From an uncultured Treponema sp. (GTDB taxonomy: Bacteria > Spirochaetota > Spirochaetia > Treponematales > Treponemataceae), in contig CAMVCB010000005.1 of NCBI GenBank assembly GCA_947165895.1, positions 62,001 through 126,000 of the forward strand: a DNA stretch of 64,000 nt, given 5' to 3'. The position numbers and the translations under genes were made by a program. Positions 41,184 to 49,668 of this stretch are shown here, in pieces. Every line of letters starts with the position of its first letter. The stretch's first letter is position 1. The notes beneath the pieces were generated by a model. The model worked only from the letters and a program-made list of their open reading frames with translations, was not told the DNA's origin and made no database searches.

Positions 41184-42678
41184 AAATCTTAAAAGCTTCT
41201 TTATTGATCAGCATGGTTGTGCAAAAAATCAAACTGACGGAGAGCTGATTTCGGCTTTTCTTGAAAAGGAAGGATTTTCTCAGGTTTTTGATGCCGACAA
41301 GGCTGATTTTATTCTGATAAATTCCTGTGGTTTTATCAACTCTGCAAAAAAAGAATCAATTGACGCGGTTTATAATGTAAAGGCAGCTTATCCTGCCGCA
41401 AAAATCATACTTACAGGCTGTCTTGCCGAGCGCTATGCAAATGACCTTTTTGATTCCATGCCTGAGCTGGACGGAGTTTTTGGAAACGGAGACCTTTCTA
41501 AAATTGCAGGCTTTATGGAAAAGGTCAGCGGGGGTCAGCGTTCTGTTCAGACTTTTGACCAGTGCGGTATAAGCTCTGCAAAGCGCACCAAGCTGATGAA
41601 TTTTAAAGGTTCTGCCTTTGTAAAAATCACCGAAGGCTGTTCAAATCACTGTTCTTTCTGTGCAATTCCCCTGATTCGCGGGGAGCTTAGAAGCCGCCCG
41701 GTGGAGTCAATTATCTCTGAAATCAAGGAGCTTACAGAGCAGGGCGTTTACGAAATCAATCTGATTGGTCAGGATCTTGCGGCCTACGGAAGCGGGGAAG
41801 AAGATAAAGAGCTGAGGGCAACACTTAATCCTGTGCGTTCACCATTGTGCCAGCTGCTCGAAAAAATCAGCCAGATTCAGGGGGATTTTGTTGTACGACT
41901 TTTGTACATTCACCCGGATCATTTTAATACAGACATTCTTAGCGTCATGAAAAAGGATAAACGCTTCCTTCATTATTTTGACATTCCTTTCCAAAGCGGA
42001 GACGATAAGACAATTCTTGCCATGAACCGGACTGGTTCGCAAAAAAAATACATTGAACTGGTGGAAAAAATCCGTTCGGAGCTGCCTGACTGCATGCTGC
42101 GTACAACCTTCCTTACAGGTTTTCCGGGCGAAAGTGACCAGGCCGCAGAAAATACACAGACCTTTCTTAAGGCAATTGCCCCGGACTGGTCGGGCTGCTT
42201 CCCTTACAGCCGCGAGGAAGACACTCCTGCCTACAGCATGAAGCCCCGTGTTCCGGCAAAAACTGCTCAGGCCCGCGCAGATGCCCTTGTTCAGCTTCAG
42301 ACAGAAATTACAAACGAAAAGCTGGCCCGCTTTGCCGGACAAACGGTAAATGTGCTTGTGGAAGAGGTAATTAATGCCGGACAGGCTTCTGGAGCTGCAG
42401 AAGCTGCAGGAGCCGGGGAAGGAGGCGCTGGCGCTGACAGTGACTTTGATTCTTCGGAAGGACTCGCAATCGGCCGTGCCTGGTTCCAGGCTCCCGAGGT
42501 TGACGGCAGTGTAGTTGTCCGCTATGACCTGGATGATTCCTGCCAGTCAGCCGCAATAGCGCCGGGAAATGTGATTAAAGTTCAAATTCTTGCAAGCACC
42601 GGCGTAGACCTTGATGCCCGTTTTATTGAACTTGTAAAGGAATTTCCAAAAGATTCAGATCTTTACTTTATTTCCTAG
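41170..42678 (+). CDS. rimO: Ribosomal protein S12 methylthiotransferase RimO
   Basis: A 502-residue radical-SAM enzyme that adds a methylthio group to an Asp of S12. Visible are the UPF0004 motif HGCAKNQTDGE (about 15-25), a second Cys (ILINSCGFINSAKK), a third (ILTGCLAERY), the radical-SAM CSNHCSFC near 157 and the C-terminal TRAM domain. Within TRAM a roughly 25-residue Ala/Gly-rich insert (about 403-428, GAAEAAGAGEGGAGA) is absent from usual RimO, and its DNA resembles the GEGG repeat of the ABC-F gene. The TTG start at 41170 (or TTG at 41176) is in the end of the RodZ-like gene and fits the family N-terminus; the start is uncertain by two codons. Confidence 0.88.
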   Translation: MKLTKNLKSFFIDQHGCAKNQTDGELISAFLEKEGFSQVFDADKADFILINSCGFINSAKKESIDAVYNVKAAYPAAKIILTGCLAERYANDLFDSMPELDGVFGNGDLSKIAGFMEKVSGGQRSVQTFDQCGISSAKRTKLMNFKGSAFVKITEGCSNHCSFCAIPLIRGELRSRPVESIISEIKELTEQGVYEINLIGQDLAAYGSGEEDKELRATLNPVRSPLCQLLEKISQIQGDFVVRLLYIHPDHFNTDILSVMKKDKRFLHYFDIPFQSGDDKTILAMNRTGSQKKYIELVEKIRSELPDCMLRTTFLTGFPGESDQAAENTQTFLKAIAPDWSGCFPYSREEDTPAYSMKPRVPAKTAQARADALVQLQTEITNEKLARFAGQTVNVLVEEVINAGQASGAAEAAGAGEGGAGADSDFDSSEGLAIGRAWFQAPEVDGSVVVRYDLDDSCQSAAIAPGNVIKVQILASTGVDLDARFIELVKEFPKDSDLYFIS

Positions 42679-42689
42679 AGGAGAGCCTT

Positions 42690-44972
42690 ATGACCGAGTC
42701 TCTGGAACAATATCTTTCTGTACTCAACGATGAACAGCTTGAGGCCGTAAAACATGAAGGAAGTCCGCTTTTGATTTTAGCGGGAGCCGGTTCTGGAAAA
42801 ACCCGGGTAATCACAACAAAGATTGCTTACTTAATCGGCGAAAAAAATATAGAGCCCTGGAAAATACTTGCGGTAACCTTCACAAAAAAGGCCGCAAATG
42901 AAATGCGCGAACGTGCAGTTTCTCTTGATGAAAGGGCTTCTCAGGCACAAATCAGGACTTTTCACTCTTTCGGCTCCTGGTTTCTTCGTAAATTTGCAAA
43001 AGAAGCCGGCCTTGAAGATTCATTTACTGTTTATGATGACGGCGATATGGAAACAATCGTAAAAAAAGCCGTGCCGGAACTCAGTTCAAAAGAGGCCCGT
43101 ATAGCTGCCCATCAGATTTCCCTTGCAAAGGATTACTGCCTTTTCCCGGAAGATGATTTGAGCATTATAGGCAGCGAATTTGATTTGAACGACATTTACA
43201 AAAAATATCAGGCAAGGCTGCGTGCTACAGGAAATGCCGATTTTGGTGACCTGATTATGCTTCCTGTCCGAATTATGGAAGAGCATCCCGAAATCGCGGA
43301 TTACATTCATTCGCGTTTCAGCGTAATTATGGTCGACGAGTATCAGGATTCCAATATTGCCCAGTTTAAGCTTTTGCAAAAACTGTCAGGCGTGGAAGAG
43401 GGCACTTCAACTTATGTCTGCGTAGTCGGTGATGATGACCAATCAATCTACCACTTCCGCGGTGCCGAAGTTCAGAATATCCTTTCCTTTGAAAAAAAGT
43501 TTCCCGGCACTCAGATTATCCGCCTTGAACGCAATTACCGTTCCACAGGAAAAATTCTTCACGCCGCAGACCTTGTCGTAAAAAAGAATGTAAACCGCCT
43601 TGGAAAAACTCTGATTGCTGACCGCGGAGATGGAAAGCAGCCGGTTCTTGCTTTTTTGACCGACCAGAATACCGAAGCAATTTTCTGCGGCAATATGATA
43701 AGTCAGGCTCACGAGGCCGGCGGAAAATATTCTGACTGGGCCATTCTTTACCGCACAAACGCCCAGTCCCTTAATTTTGAAAAGGAATTTCTTCATAAAA
43801 AGATTCCTTATGTTGTAGTCGGCTCTTTAAAATTCTACGAACGTGAAGAAATTAAAGATGCGCTTTCCTACATAGCCCTTTGCGCCAATCCCCGTGACGA
43901 AATTTCTTTCCGCCGTGTCGTAAATAAGCCGGCCCGGGGACTTGGCGAAAAAACTCAGGACAAAATCCTTGAAAATGCCGTCGAATGGCAGGCTGACGGA
44001 ACTCCCTTGTATTCAAATCTTATTGAAGCCTGCAGAACCGCGGCTCCTTCACTTTCAAAAAAAGCCCGGGAAGGTGCAGAAGCCTTTTGTAAAATTTTTG
44101 CAGAACTGGACGGCTTCCTTGAGCCGGATGACGAAGAAGATAAGTCAAAAAATGAAGGACTTCACCTTTCTGATTTTATTGAACGCGTAATTAAGGCAAG
44201 CGGTCTTGATGAATATCATAAGGCAAGTGATGAAATTGAGGGAACCCAGCGCCTTATGAACCTTGAAGAGCTTGTAAACTCTGCCATTCCTTATGAATGC
44301 AGCCTTGAAGGCCTTACGGAATTTCTTGATGCCATCAACCTTGACCGTACACTTGAGCTTTCCAGCGAAGAAACTTCTGAAGATGCAGTTACCCTCATCA
44401 CCCTTCACAACACAAAGGGTCTGGAATACAAAAAGGTTGTGATTACAGGCCTTGAAGAAGGAATTTTCCCCCGCATGGATAAGGCCGGTGCCGATCTTGA
44501 AGAAGAACGCCGTCTTTTTTATGTAGGAATTACCCGGGCCCGCGACGAGCTTTACGTTACTTCCTGTGCCAGCCGCTATATGTACGGTTCGGTTCAGTTT
44601 ATGCGACCAAGTCCTTTTATTAAGGAAGGGGCAGCAGCATTCAATGCGATAGGTCAGGTGCCGTTTTCCTTTAAGAAGGCTGCCGCAGAGGAGCGTTTTG
44701 CGGGCGTTGGCAGGAGGATTGAAGGTTCTCCCTTTGATTCCGGCGCCGCAGCTTCCAATGCAGGTGAAGAGCAGCTTTCTGAAGAAGATTTAGAGCTGCT
44801 TGAAAAATATAAAAAGGGCACAAAGGTTTACCACGATGATTACGGCTATGGAATGATTCAAAAATGCAGTCTGAACGAAGGTGAAATTGTTGCAGAAATT
44901 CAGTTTGAAAACGGTGGCAGAAAGAAATTCCTTCCGAAATTCCAGCGTAAATCTCTGGATATAATCAAATAA
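42690..44972 (+). CDS. UvrD/PcrA/Rep-type DNA helicase
   Basis: A 760-residue superfamily 1A helicase. Motif I is LAGAGSGKTRV (about 31-41), Ia is VTFTKKAANEMRER, motif II is VMVDEYQDSN (about 212-222), III is VVGDDDQSIYHFRGA (about 250), IV is LERNYRST, V is LITLHNTKGLEYK (about 570) and VI is EERRLFYVGITRARDEL (about 607). These unwind DNA 3' to 5' in repair and fork restart. The C-terminal end has the GTKVYHDDYGYGMI Tudor-like domain that in PcrA contacts RNA polymerase. AGAGGAGAG gives strong initiation. Whether it is PcrA or Rep cannot be told. Confidence 0.92.
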   Translation: MTESLEQYLSVLNDEQLEAVKHEGSPLLILAGAGSGKTRVITTKIAYLIGEKNIEPWKILAVTFTKKAANEMRERAVSLDERASQAQIRTFHSFGSWFLRKFAKEAGLEDSFTVYDDGDMETIVKKAVPELSSKEARIAAHQISLAKDYCLFPEDDLSIIGSEFDLNDIYKKYQARLRATGNADFGDLIMLPVRIMEEHPEIADYIHSRFSVIMVDEYQDSNIAQFKLLQKLSGVEEGTSTYVCVVGDDDQSIYHFRGAEVQNILSFEKKFPGTQIIRLERNYRSTGKILHAADLVVKKNVNRLGKTLIADRGDGKQPVLAFLTDQNTEAIFCGNMISQAHEAGGKYSDWAILYRTNAQSLNFEKEFLHKKIPYVVVGSLKFYEREEIKDALSYIALCANPRDEISFRRVVNKPARGLGEKTQDKILENAVEWQADGTPLYSNLIEACRTAAPSLSKKAREGAEAFCKIFAELDGFLEPDDEEDKSKNEGLHLSDFIERVIKASGLDEYHKASDEIEGTQRLMNLEELVNSAIPYECSLEGLTEFLDAINLDRTLELSSEETSEDAVTLITLHNTKGLEYKKVVITGLEEGIFPRMDKAGADLEEERRLFYVGITRARDELYVTSCASRYMYGSVQFMRPSPFIKEGAAAFNAIGQVPFSFKKAAAEERFAGVGRRIEGSPFDSGAAASNAGEEQLSEEDLELLEKYKKGTKVYHDDYGYGMIQKCSLNEGEIVAEIQFENGGRKKFLPKFQRKSLDIIK

Positions 44973-44991
44973 AACATAATATTAAATAAAA

Positions 44992-45020
44992 TTGCCAAAT
45001 CAAATTTGTTGATATAAAAT
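44992..45020 (+). promoter_or_regulatory. Promoter of the diguanylate cyclase gene, leaderless
   Basis: TTGCCA (44992-44997), a 17 bp spacer, then TAAAAT (45015-45020). The start is predicted at the ATG at 45027. No Shine-Dalgarno is present upstream. Confidence 0.5.
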
Positions 45021-45026
45021 ATAAGA

Positions 45027-47003
45027 ATGGCACGAAGCAGGTACAGGGTTGCTCTCATTCTTGATTTTATAACGATAGAATATTCTCACAGGCTTTTTGA
45101 TTCAGTTGCGGAAGCCTGTCGTGAGCATGATTTTGAGCTTATTGTTTTTCCAATCGGAACCCTGCATTCTGTAAGAACTGCCTTTGGCTACCAGCAGGCC
45201 GCAATCACTTCCCTGATTACAACAAATTCCATTGACGGAATTATTATTTCTACCGGCGTTCAGCTTCACTTTGTTTCAAAGTCAGAAATGCTTTCCTTTA
45301 TCAAGGGCTTTACGCCGATTCCTGTAATTTCTGTTGCCGTTGATATTCCGGGCTGTCCTTCAATCACTTCTGACCCCTATGATGCCTATAAGGTAATTTT
45401 TGATAATCTGATTGATGTTCAGCACTGCAAGAAGTTTGCCCTGCTTGGACTTAGAAGCTCTTCACCTGAAATCAGAATAAGGCGTAACGTAATTCACCGC
45501 ATTCTTGAAGAAAAAAATCTTACAGCCCAGAATTACACTTATTTCCGTATGAGTTTTGATTATCTTCAGATTTTAAAAGATCTGGAAACTTATGCAATTT
45601 CCAATAACGGTAAAATTGAATTCGACGCAATCATCGCTTTTACTGATGAAATGGCTTATGCCGCCAGCGAGTTTGTAAAATCACATGGAATGAGAATTCC
45701 GGAAGACATTCAGATTGTCGGTTTTGATAATCTTGAGCAGTCAGAATTTAATAATCCTTCCATTACAAGTATTGACCAGCATATAGATGAGCATGGAAGA
45801 AAGGCTGTAGAAATGCTGGAAGCAATTTTTAACGGTGAGGAATTTGAACAGAATCTGAACCTTATGAATACGGCTGTGCTTCGCGAATCTTCCTGCAAGA
45901 TTCCATATCCGGAAGAATTTAAAGACCGGGAATTCTGCAATATCAAACTGAATATTGATAAGGTGATTTTTTCAAGGAACGTAGTTTCTGATTTGTATTT
46001 CAGGACGGCACAGGTTCAGAAGGTTATGAACTATTATACCGAAACCCAGTTTGATATGACCCCCGACCAGCTTAAGTCGCGCCTCAATTCAGATTTACGG
46101 GATTTTGGAATAAAGGCAGCTGCTATCGTGCTTTATGAGGCTCCAATCGAACAGACAATTCCTTTTGATTACTTTAATCTCCCTCACCGGGCAAGCATCT
46201 TCTGTGCTTTTGATGAAAGCTCCGGCTACGACAGCGAAATTCTTCCAGAGAGAATTAAATTTAATCCAAATGAGCGTATGGTTCCGGACGGAATCTATGA
46301 TTTTACGGAAAGCGGAAACATCGTGATGGCTCTTTACCACAATACCCTGCAGTATGGTTATGCTGTTTTCAGAACATCCAATCATGATGATTTCTTTGTT
46401 CACGACTTTATAATGAAGATTGTTTCATCCCTTGTGAATTCAATCTTCTCTTATGCTCAGGTTTCCAGTGAAAAGAACAAGTTCCATAAAAAATATAAGG
46501 AGCTTGATGTTGTTGCTAATACTGATGAACTTACGGGACTTTACAACCGCCGCGGCCTCTTTGATTTTGGAAAAACTACCCTGCAGTTTGCAAAGGCAAT
46601 GAACCAGTCTGGATTGATAATTTACTGTGATATGGACGGCCTTAAAAAAATCAACGATACCTTTGGTCATGAAACCGGTGACTGCGCGATTATCGCTGAA
46701 TCTATCATCCTTAAGAGTAATTTCAGGGCAAATGACATTGTCGCAAGGCTTGGTGGTGATGAGTTTGTAATCATAAGTCCCGGAATGACTGTTGAGGCCT
46801 TTGAAAAAATCCAGAAGCTTATCAAAGAAGACTGCGACCTCTGGACTGAAAAAAATGAATCAAAATTCCGCCTTTCAATCAGTATGGGTTATGTAAAATT
46901 CCCGTCTTCCAAGGTTGGTTATCAGATTACTCCTTTGCTTTCAGAAGCCGATGCCAACCTCTACATCGAAAAACGCAATAAAAAACTAGCCGAAAAAAAA
47001 TAG
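45027..47003 (+). CDS. Cytoplasmic diguanylate cyclase with LacI-like sugar-binding sensor domain
   Basis: A 658-residue protein. Residues about 5-290 look like the effector domain of LacI-family regulators (RVALILDFITIEYSHRLFDSV, later DIQIVGFDNLEQSEFNNPSITSIDQHIDEHG), but with no DNA-binding helix-turn-helix. A middle region (about 310-480) may be a degenerate GAF-type domain. The C-terminal GGDEF domain (about 500-655) has active-site RLGGDEF near 575 and an RxxD inhibitory site (RAND) five residues before. It should make cyclic di-GMP in response to a sugar-like ligand. No signal peptide or membrane segment was seen. The ligand is unknown. Confidence 0.85.
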   Translation: MARSRYRVALILDFITIEYSHRLFDSVAEACREHDFELIVFPIGTLHSVRTAFGYQQAAITSLITTNSIDGIIISTGVQLHFVSKSEMLSFIKGFTPIPVISVAVDIPGCPSITSDPYDAYKVIFDNLIDVQHCKKFALLGLRSSSPEIRIRRNVIHRILEEKNLTAQNYTYFRMSFDYLQILKDLETYAISNNGKIEFDAIIAFTDEMAYAASEFVKSHGMRIPEDIQIVGFDNLEQSEFNNPSITSIDQHIDEHGRKAVEMLEAIFNGEEFEQNLNLMNTAVLRESSCKIPYPEEFKDREFCNIKLNIDKVIFSRNVVSDLYFRTAQVQKVMNYYTETQFDMTPDQLKSRLNSDLRDFGIKAAAIVLYEAPIEQTIPFDYFNLPHRASIFCAFDESSGYDSEILPERIKFNPNERMVPDGIYDFTESGNIVMALYHNTLQYGYAVFRTSNHDDFFVHDFIMKIVSSLVNSIFSYAQVSSEKNKFHKKYKELDVVANTDELTGLYNRRGLFDFGKTTLQFAKAMNQSGLIIYCDMDGLKKINDTFGHETGDCAIIAESIILKSNFRANDIVARLGGDEFVIISPGMTVEAFEKIQKLIKEDCDLWTEKNESKFRLSISMGYVKFPSSKVGYQITPLLSEADANLYIEKRNKKLAEKK

Positions 47004-47013
47004 CATCCAACTG

Positions 47014-47156
47014 CAATGTTTGCCCTGCAAACATTGATAGTTAGCGTACGTGCATTCGGAAGTTGAATGCAAATTCCAAATACAATGTTTGCTCTGCAAA
47101 CATTGATAGTTAGCGTACGTGCATTCGAAAGTTAGCAGGTGACATTACGCGCTAAC
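47014..47156 (+). repeat. Family A palindromic repeat, tandem pair (copies 6 and 7)
   Basis: The first unit starts 47014 with hairpin CAATGTTTGC/GCAAACATTG and GTTAGCGTACGTGCATTCG, but lacks the closing stem. The second unit is complete at 47083-47156: the same hairpin, then stem GTTAGCG/CGCTAAC (47109-47115, 47150-47156) with a 34 nt loop ending CATTACG. The stop TAG of the OmpA-like gene is inside the last stem. The loop matches the 39306 copy (CATTCGGAAGTT in reverse complement). Confidence 0.78.
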
Positions 47157-48525
47157 GTATGTATTGGATGTAGGTGGCTGCCGGGCGGGCAATAATGTCT
47201 ACACGGCGGTTCTGGGCCCTTCCTTCCTCATTTTCGTTGCTGGCTACAGGACGAGTGCCGCCGTATCCCTTGTAAGTGAAAATTTCCTTTGGAAGTCCGT
47301 ATTCAACCAGGGCATTCATAACTGTGCGGGTTCTTTCAATAGAAAGATTAAGCTGGCCCACAGGTTTTCCTACATCGGCTGTGTGTCCTTCTACAAGAAT
47401 TGTGTAGCCGTTATTTTCGCTGATAATCTTGTTAAGACCGGCTGCGATTTCCCTGATTCTGCCTTTTTCATGTTCCAGAAGCTCCGGCGAATCAGGCTTA
47501 AATTTCAAATCATCAACTGTGATTTTAATTCCGCTTGCGTCATCAACAATTTCAACATTCTGAACCTTATTTTCAAAAAAGTGCTGGCGGACAGTATTAT
47601 AATTTACGTAATATGCCTCATCTTTTTTAGGCGTTGCAATATCGTAAATCAGGTTTTTCTTATCAAGAAGTACAACTACCTTTCCCTGTTCGAGCAGCTT
47701 TAAGTTTTCAGGAACCGTCAGAATTTTAAGGGCATCTTCGCGGCTGATAATCGGGTCGGTTCTGTTGCGGCCATAAACTTCCTTTGCCCGGATGTAAAGG
47801 GGATCAATTCCAATCCGGTCTGAATACTGGAGAATGTCATCTGAATAATGGAAGGCTGTCAGCCCTGTTTTTTTTACGACCTCAGGATTTACAATTCCCT
47901 TTTCATAAACAATATTCATCTGATTGTCCCAGATTGTCGGGAAAAAGCAGGGATAAACTTCACTTTCTATGTATTCGCCGTGAACCGGGTAGGCGCCGCG
48001 GGCATCAATTATGATTCCCGAATAGGCGCGGGAAGGAATCAGGTCAATCGGTTTTTCCGGTATGTAGCTGAAATACTGGCGCACAAGTTCCTTTCCAAGA
48101 TTATTAATGTTCAGGGTGTTTGTGCTGTCCAGTGTTGCAAGATCTTTTGAAAAAACATCGGGGGTTTTGTAGCCGTGGGTGATAAAATAATAAACCTGAT
48201 CCAGAGTCAGCTGCTCCATTACAACCATATCGGAAAGGGTGTTTTTGGAATCTTCAAAAAGTGAAAGCAGGGAAGGCTGAATGAGCTGGGACATTTTTAA
48301 TGCAATTTTCGAGGATGCTGTTTTTTTGCCTGAAGGCATTTGCAGGCTTGCAGATTTACAGTCGTATGAAAGGTCAGTGGTAAATTCTCTTGTTACCCAG
48401 TTTATGCGGCTTTTTGCACTGATGATTCCCTGTGAGGATGAAAGGTCTGATGAATGAGAATAAACTTTTGAGGCCCCTGTCAGTAAAAATCCCAGAGTCA
48501 GCGATAAAATGATTTGCTTTTTCAT
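47152..48525 (-). CDS. OmpA family outer membrane/peptidoglycan-binding protein
   Basis: A 457-residue exported protein with signal peptide (about 1-23). The C-terminal OmpA domain (about 345-450) contains the peptidoglycan-binding pattern VEGHTADVGKPVGQLNLSIERTRTVMNALVEYG and GYGGTRPVASNENEEGRAQNRRVDI, with the Arg and Asp that bind diaminopimelate or ornithine. The large N-terminal part (about 30-330) is not recognised. It should link the outer membrane to the cell wall. The last codon and stop lie in the stem of a family A repeat. Probably in one transcription unit with the two genes upstream. Confidence 0.85.
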   Translation of the reverse strand: MKKQIILSLTLGFLLTGASKVYSHSSDLSSSQGIISAKSRINWVTREFTTDLSYDCKSASLQMPSGKKTASSKIALKMSQLIQPSLLSLFEDSKNTLSDMVVMEQLTLDQVYYFITHGYKTPDVFSKDLATLDSTNTLNINNLGKELVRQYFSYIPEKPIDLIPSRAYSGIIIDARGAYPVHGEYIESEVYPCFFPTIWDNQMNIVYEKGIVNPEVVKKTGLTAFHYSDDILQYSDRIGIDPLYIRAKEVYGRNRTDPIISREDALKILTVPENLKLLEQGKVVVLLDKKNLIYDIATPKKDEAYYVNYNTVRQHFFENKVQNVEIVDDASGIKITVDDLKFKPDSPELLEHEKGRIREIAAGLNKIISENNGYTILVEGHTADVGKPVGQLNLSIERTRTVMNALVEYGLPKEIFTYKGYGGTRPVASNENEEGRAQNRRVDIIARPAATYIQYIR

Positions 48526-48552
48526 AAATAATCCTACTATATCAGTTTCGGA

Positions 48553-49668
48553 TTATTTTGAGGGAATATAAAGTGTTTTTCCTATTTTTAGGATTGCGTT
48601 TTCGGATATATCATTGATTTCGCAGAGGGATTTGATGCTCACGTGAAAGCGGCGGGAGATAGACCAGAGGGAATCTCCTTTTACGACTATATATTTGAAT
48701 GGGAATTCGATGGGGGCCAGTTCTTTGATTGCGTTCAGGGCTGATTTTTCCATGCCCAGAGGCAGGCGGATAAGGCTTTCTTTTGCCGGGTGAGTCATTC
48801 CGCGAATATAAGAAGGATTGAGTTTTTTTAAGGTTTCCGGCTCCATTTTCATTTCCTGAGCCAGCTGGCTGATGGAGTAGGCTTTTTTTACGCTGATGTA
48901 ATCAAAATTTCCTTCCTTTTCATTTTGTAAAAGCTCAAATTCCTCGTGGTGATCCGGCAGGTCAATTCCGTAGTAGCGGCTGTTTGTTGCAAGGTCAGCG
49001 ATTGCAAGAAGCTTGGGCACGTATTCTGCTGTCTGACGGCTGATTAAATTATGGCTGGCAAGGTACCAGAAATCCTTTACCGGTGATTTTTTGAGTGCCT
49101 TTGACATGGCTCCCAGTCCGCAGTTATAGGCTCCCAGGGCAAGCGGCCAGTCCTGAAAATATCTGTAGTTTTCCTTAAGCTTTTTGATGGCGGCTTCAGT
49201 TTCGCGCCAGGGGTCGTAACGCTCGTCAACAAAATCGTTGAGTACCAGAAAGTTTGAAACGCTGTTTTCCATGAACTGCCAGAGTCCTATTGCTCCGGAT
49301 TTTGAGCGGGCATTGGGCTTATAGTTGGATTCAATCATGGGAAGGTATTCGATTACAAGGGGAAGATCGTTGTCGATTACTGCCTTGCGGACGTAAATGC
49401 GGTAGTCCTGGGCCAGCTCAAGGTCATCAGAAAGGCGTTTTGCATATTTTGGTGAAAGATAAAGACGGCGGATTTTTTCTACTTCGGGACGTTCTGCTCC
49501 GGGAATGTCCAGGGGAATGTAGGGCGGGCGCTGAGCTGCCTCTACAAGCTCCTTTTGTATCAGCTGGAGGGAGTCGTCTGCTTCCGGGGCTTCTTCTTCG
49601 CAAATAAGGGGAACAGAAAGAAGACTCAGAAAAATCAGCGGTGGAAGGAGGCCTTTTACTATGCGCAT
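48553..49668 (-). CDS. Exported lytic transglycosylase with LysM (MltD-like)
   Basis: A 371-residue protein with signal peptide (about 1-22). The SLT domain (about 95-230) has catalytic Glu in LPMIESNYKP (about 114), GAIGLWQFM and LGAYNCGLGAM. A LysM domain (about 328-370, YIVVKGDSLWSISRRFHVSIKSLCEIN) binds peptidoglycan, and a weaker LysM-like unit (ISVKKAYSISQLAQEM) is at about 258-285. The enzyme cleaves glycan strands. It follows the upstream lipoprotein gene with a TGATG overlap. Confidence 0.88.
   Translation of the reverse strand: MRIVKGLLPPLIFLSLLSVPLICEEEAPEADDSLQLIQKELVEAAQRPPYIPLDIPGAERPEVEKIRRLYLSPKYAKRLSDDLELAQDYRIYVRKAVIDNDLPLVIEYLPMIESNYKPNARSKSGAIGLWQFMENSVSNFLVLNDFVDERYDPWRETEAAIKKLKENYRYFQDWPLALGAYNCGLGAMSKALKKSPVKDFWYLASHNLISRQTAEYVPKLLAIADLATNSRYYGIDLPDHHEEFELLQNEKEGNFDYISVKKAYSISQLAQEMKMEPETLKKLNPSYIRGMTHPAKESLIRLPLGMEKSALNAIKELAPIEFPFKYIVVKGDSLWSISRRFHVSIKSLCEINDISENAILKIGKTLYIPSK

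Noticed and set aside
47164..47703. Plus-strand open frame of 179 codons opposite the OmpA-like gene
   Set aside because: It has no ribosome binding site and mirrors a gene with an evident OmpA domain and signal peptide.
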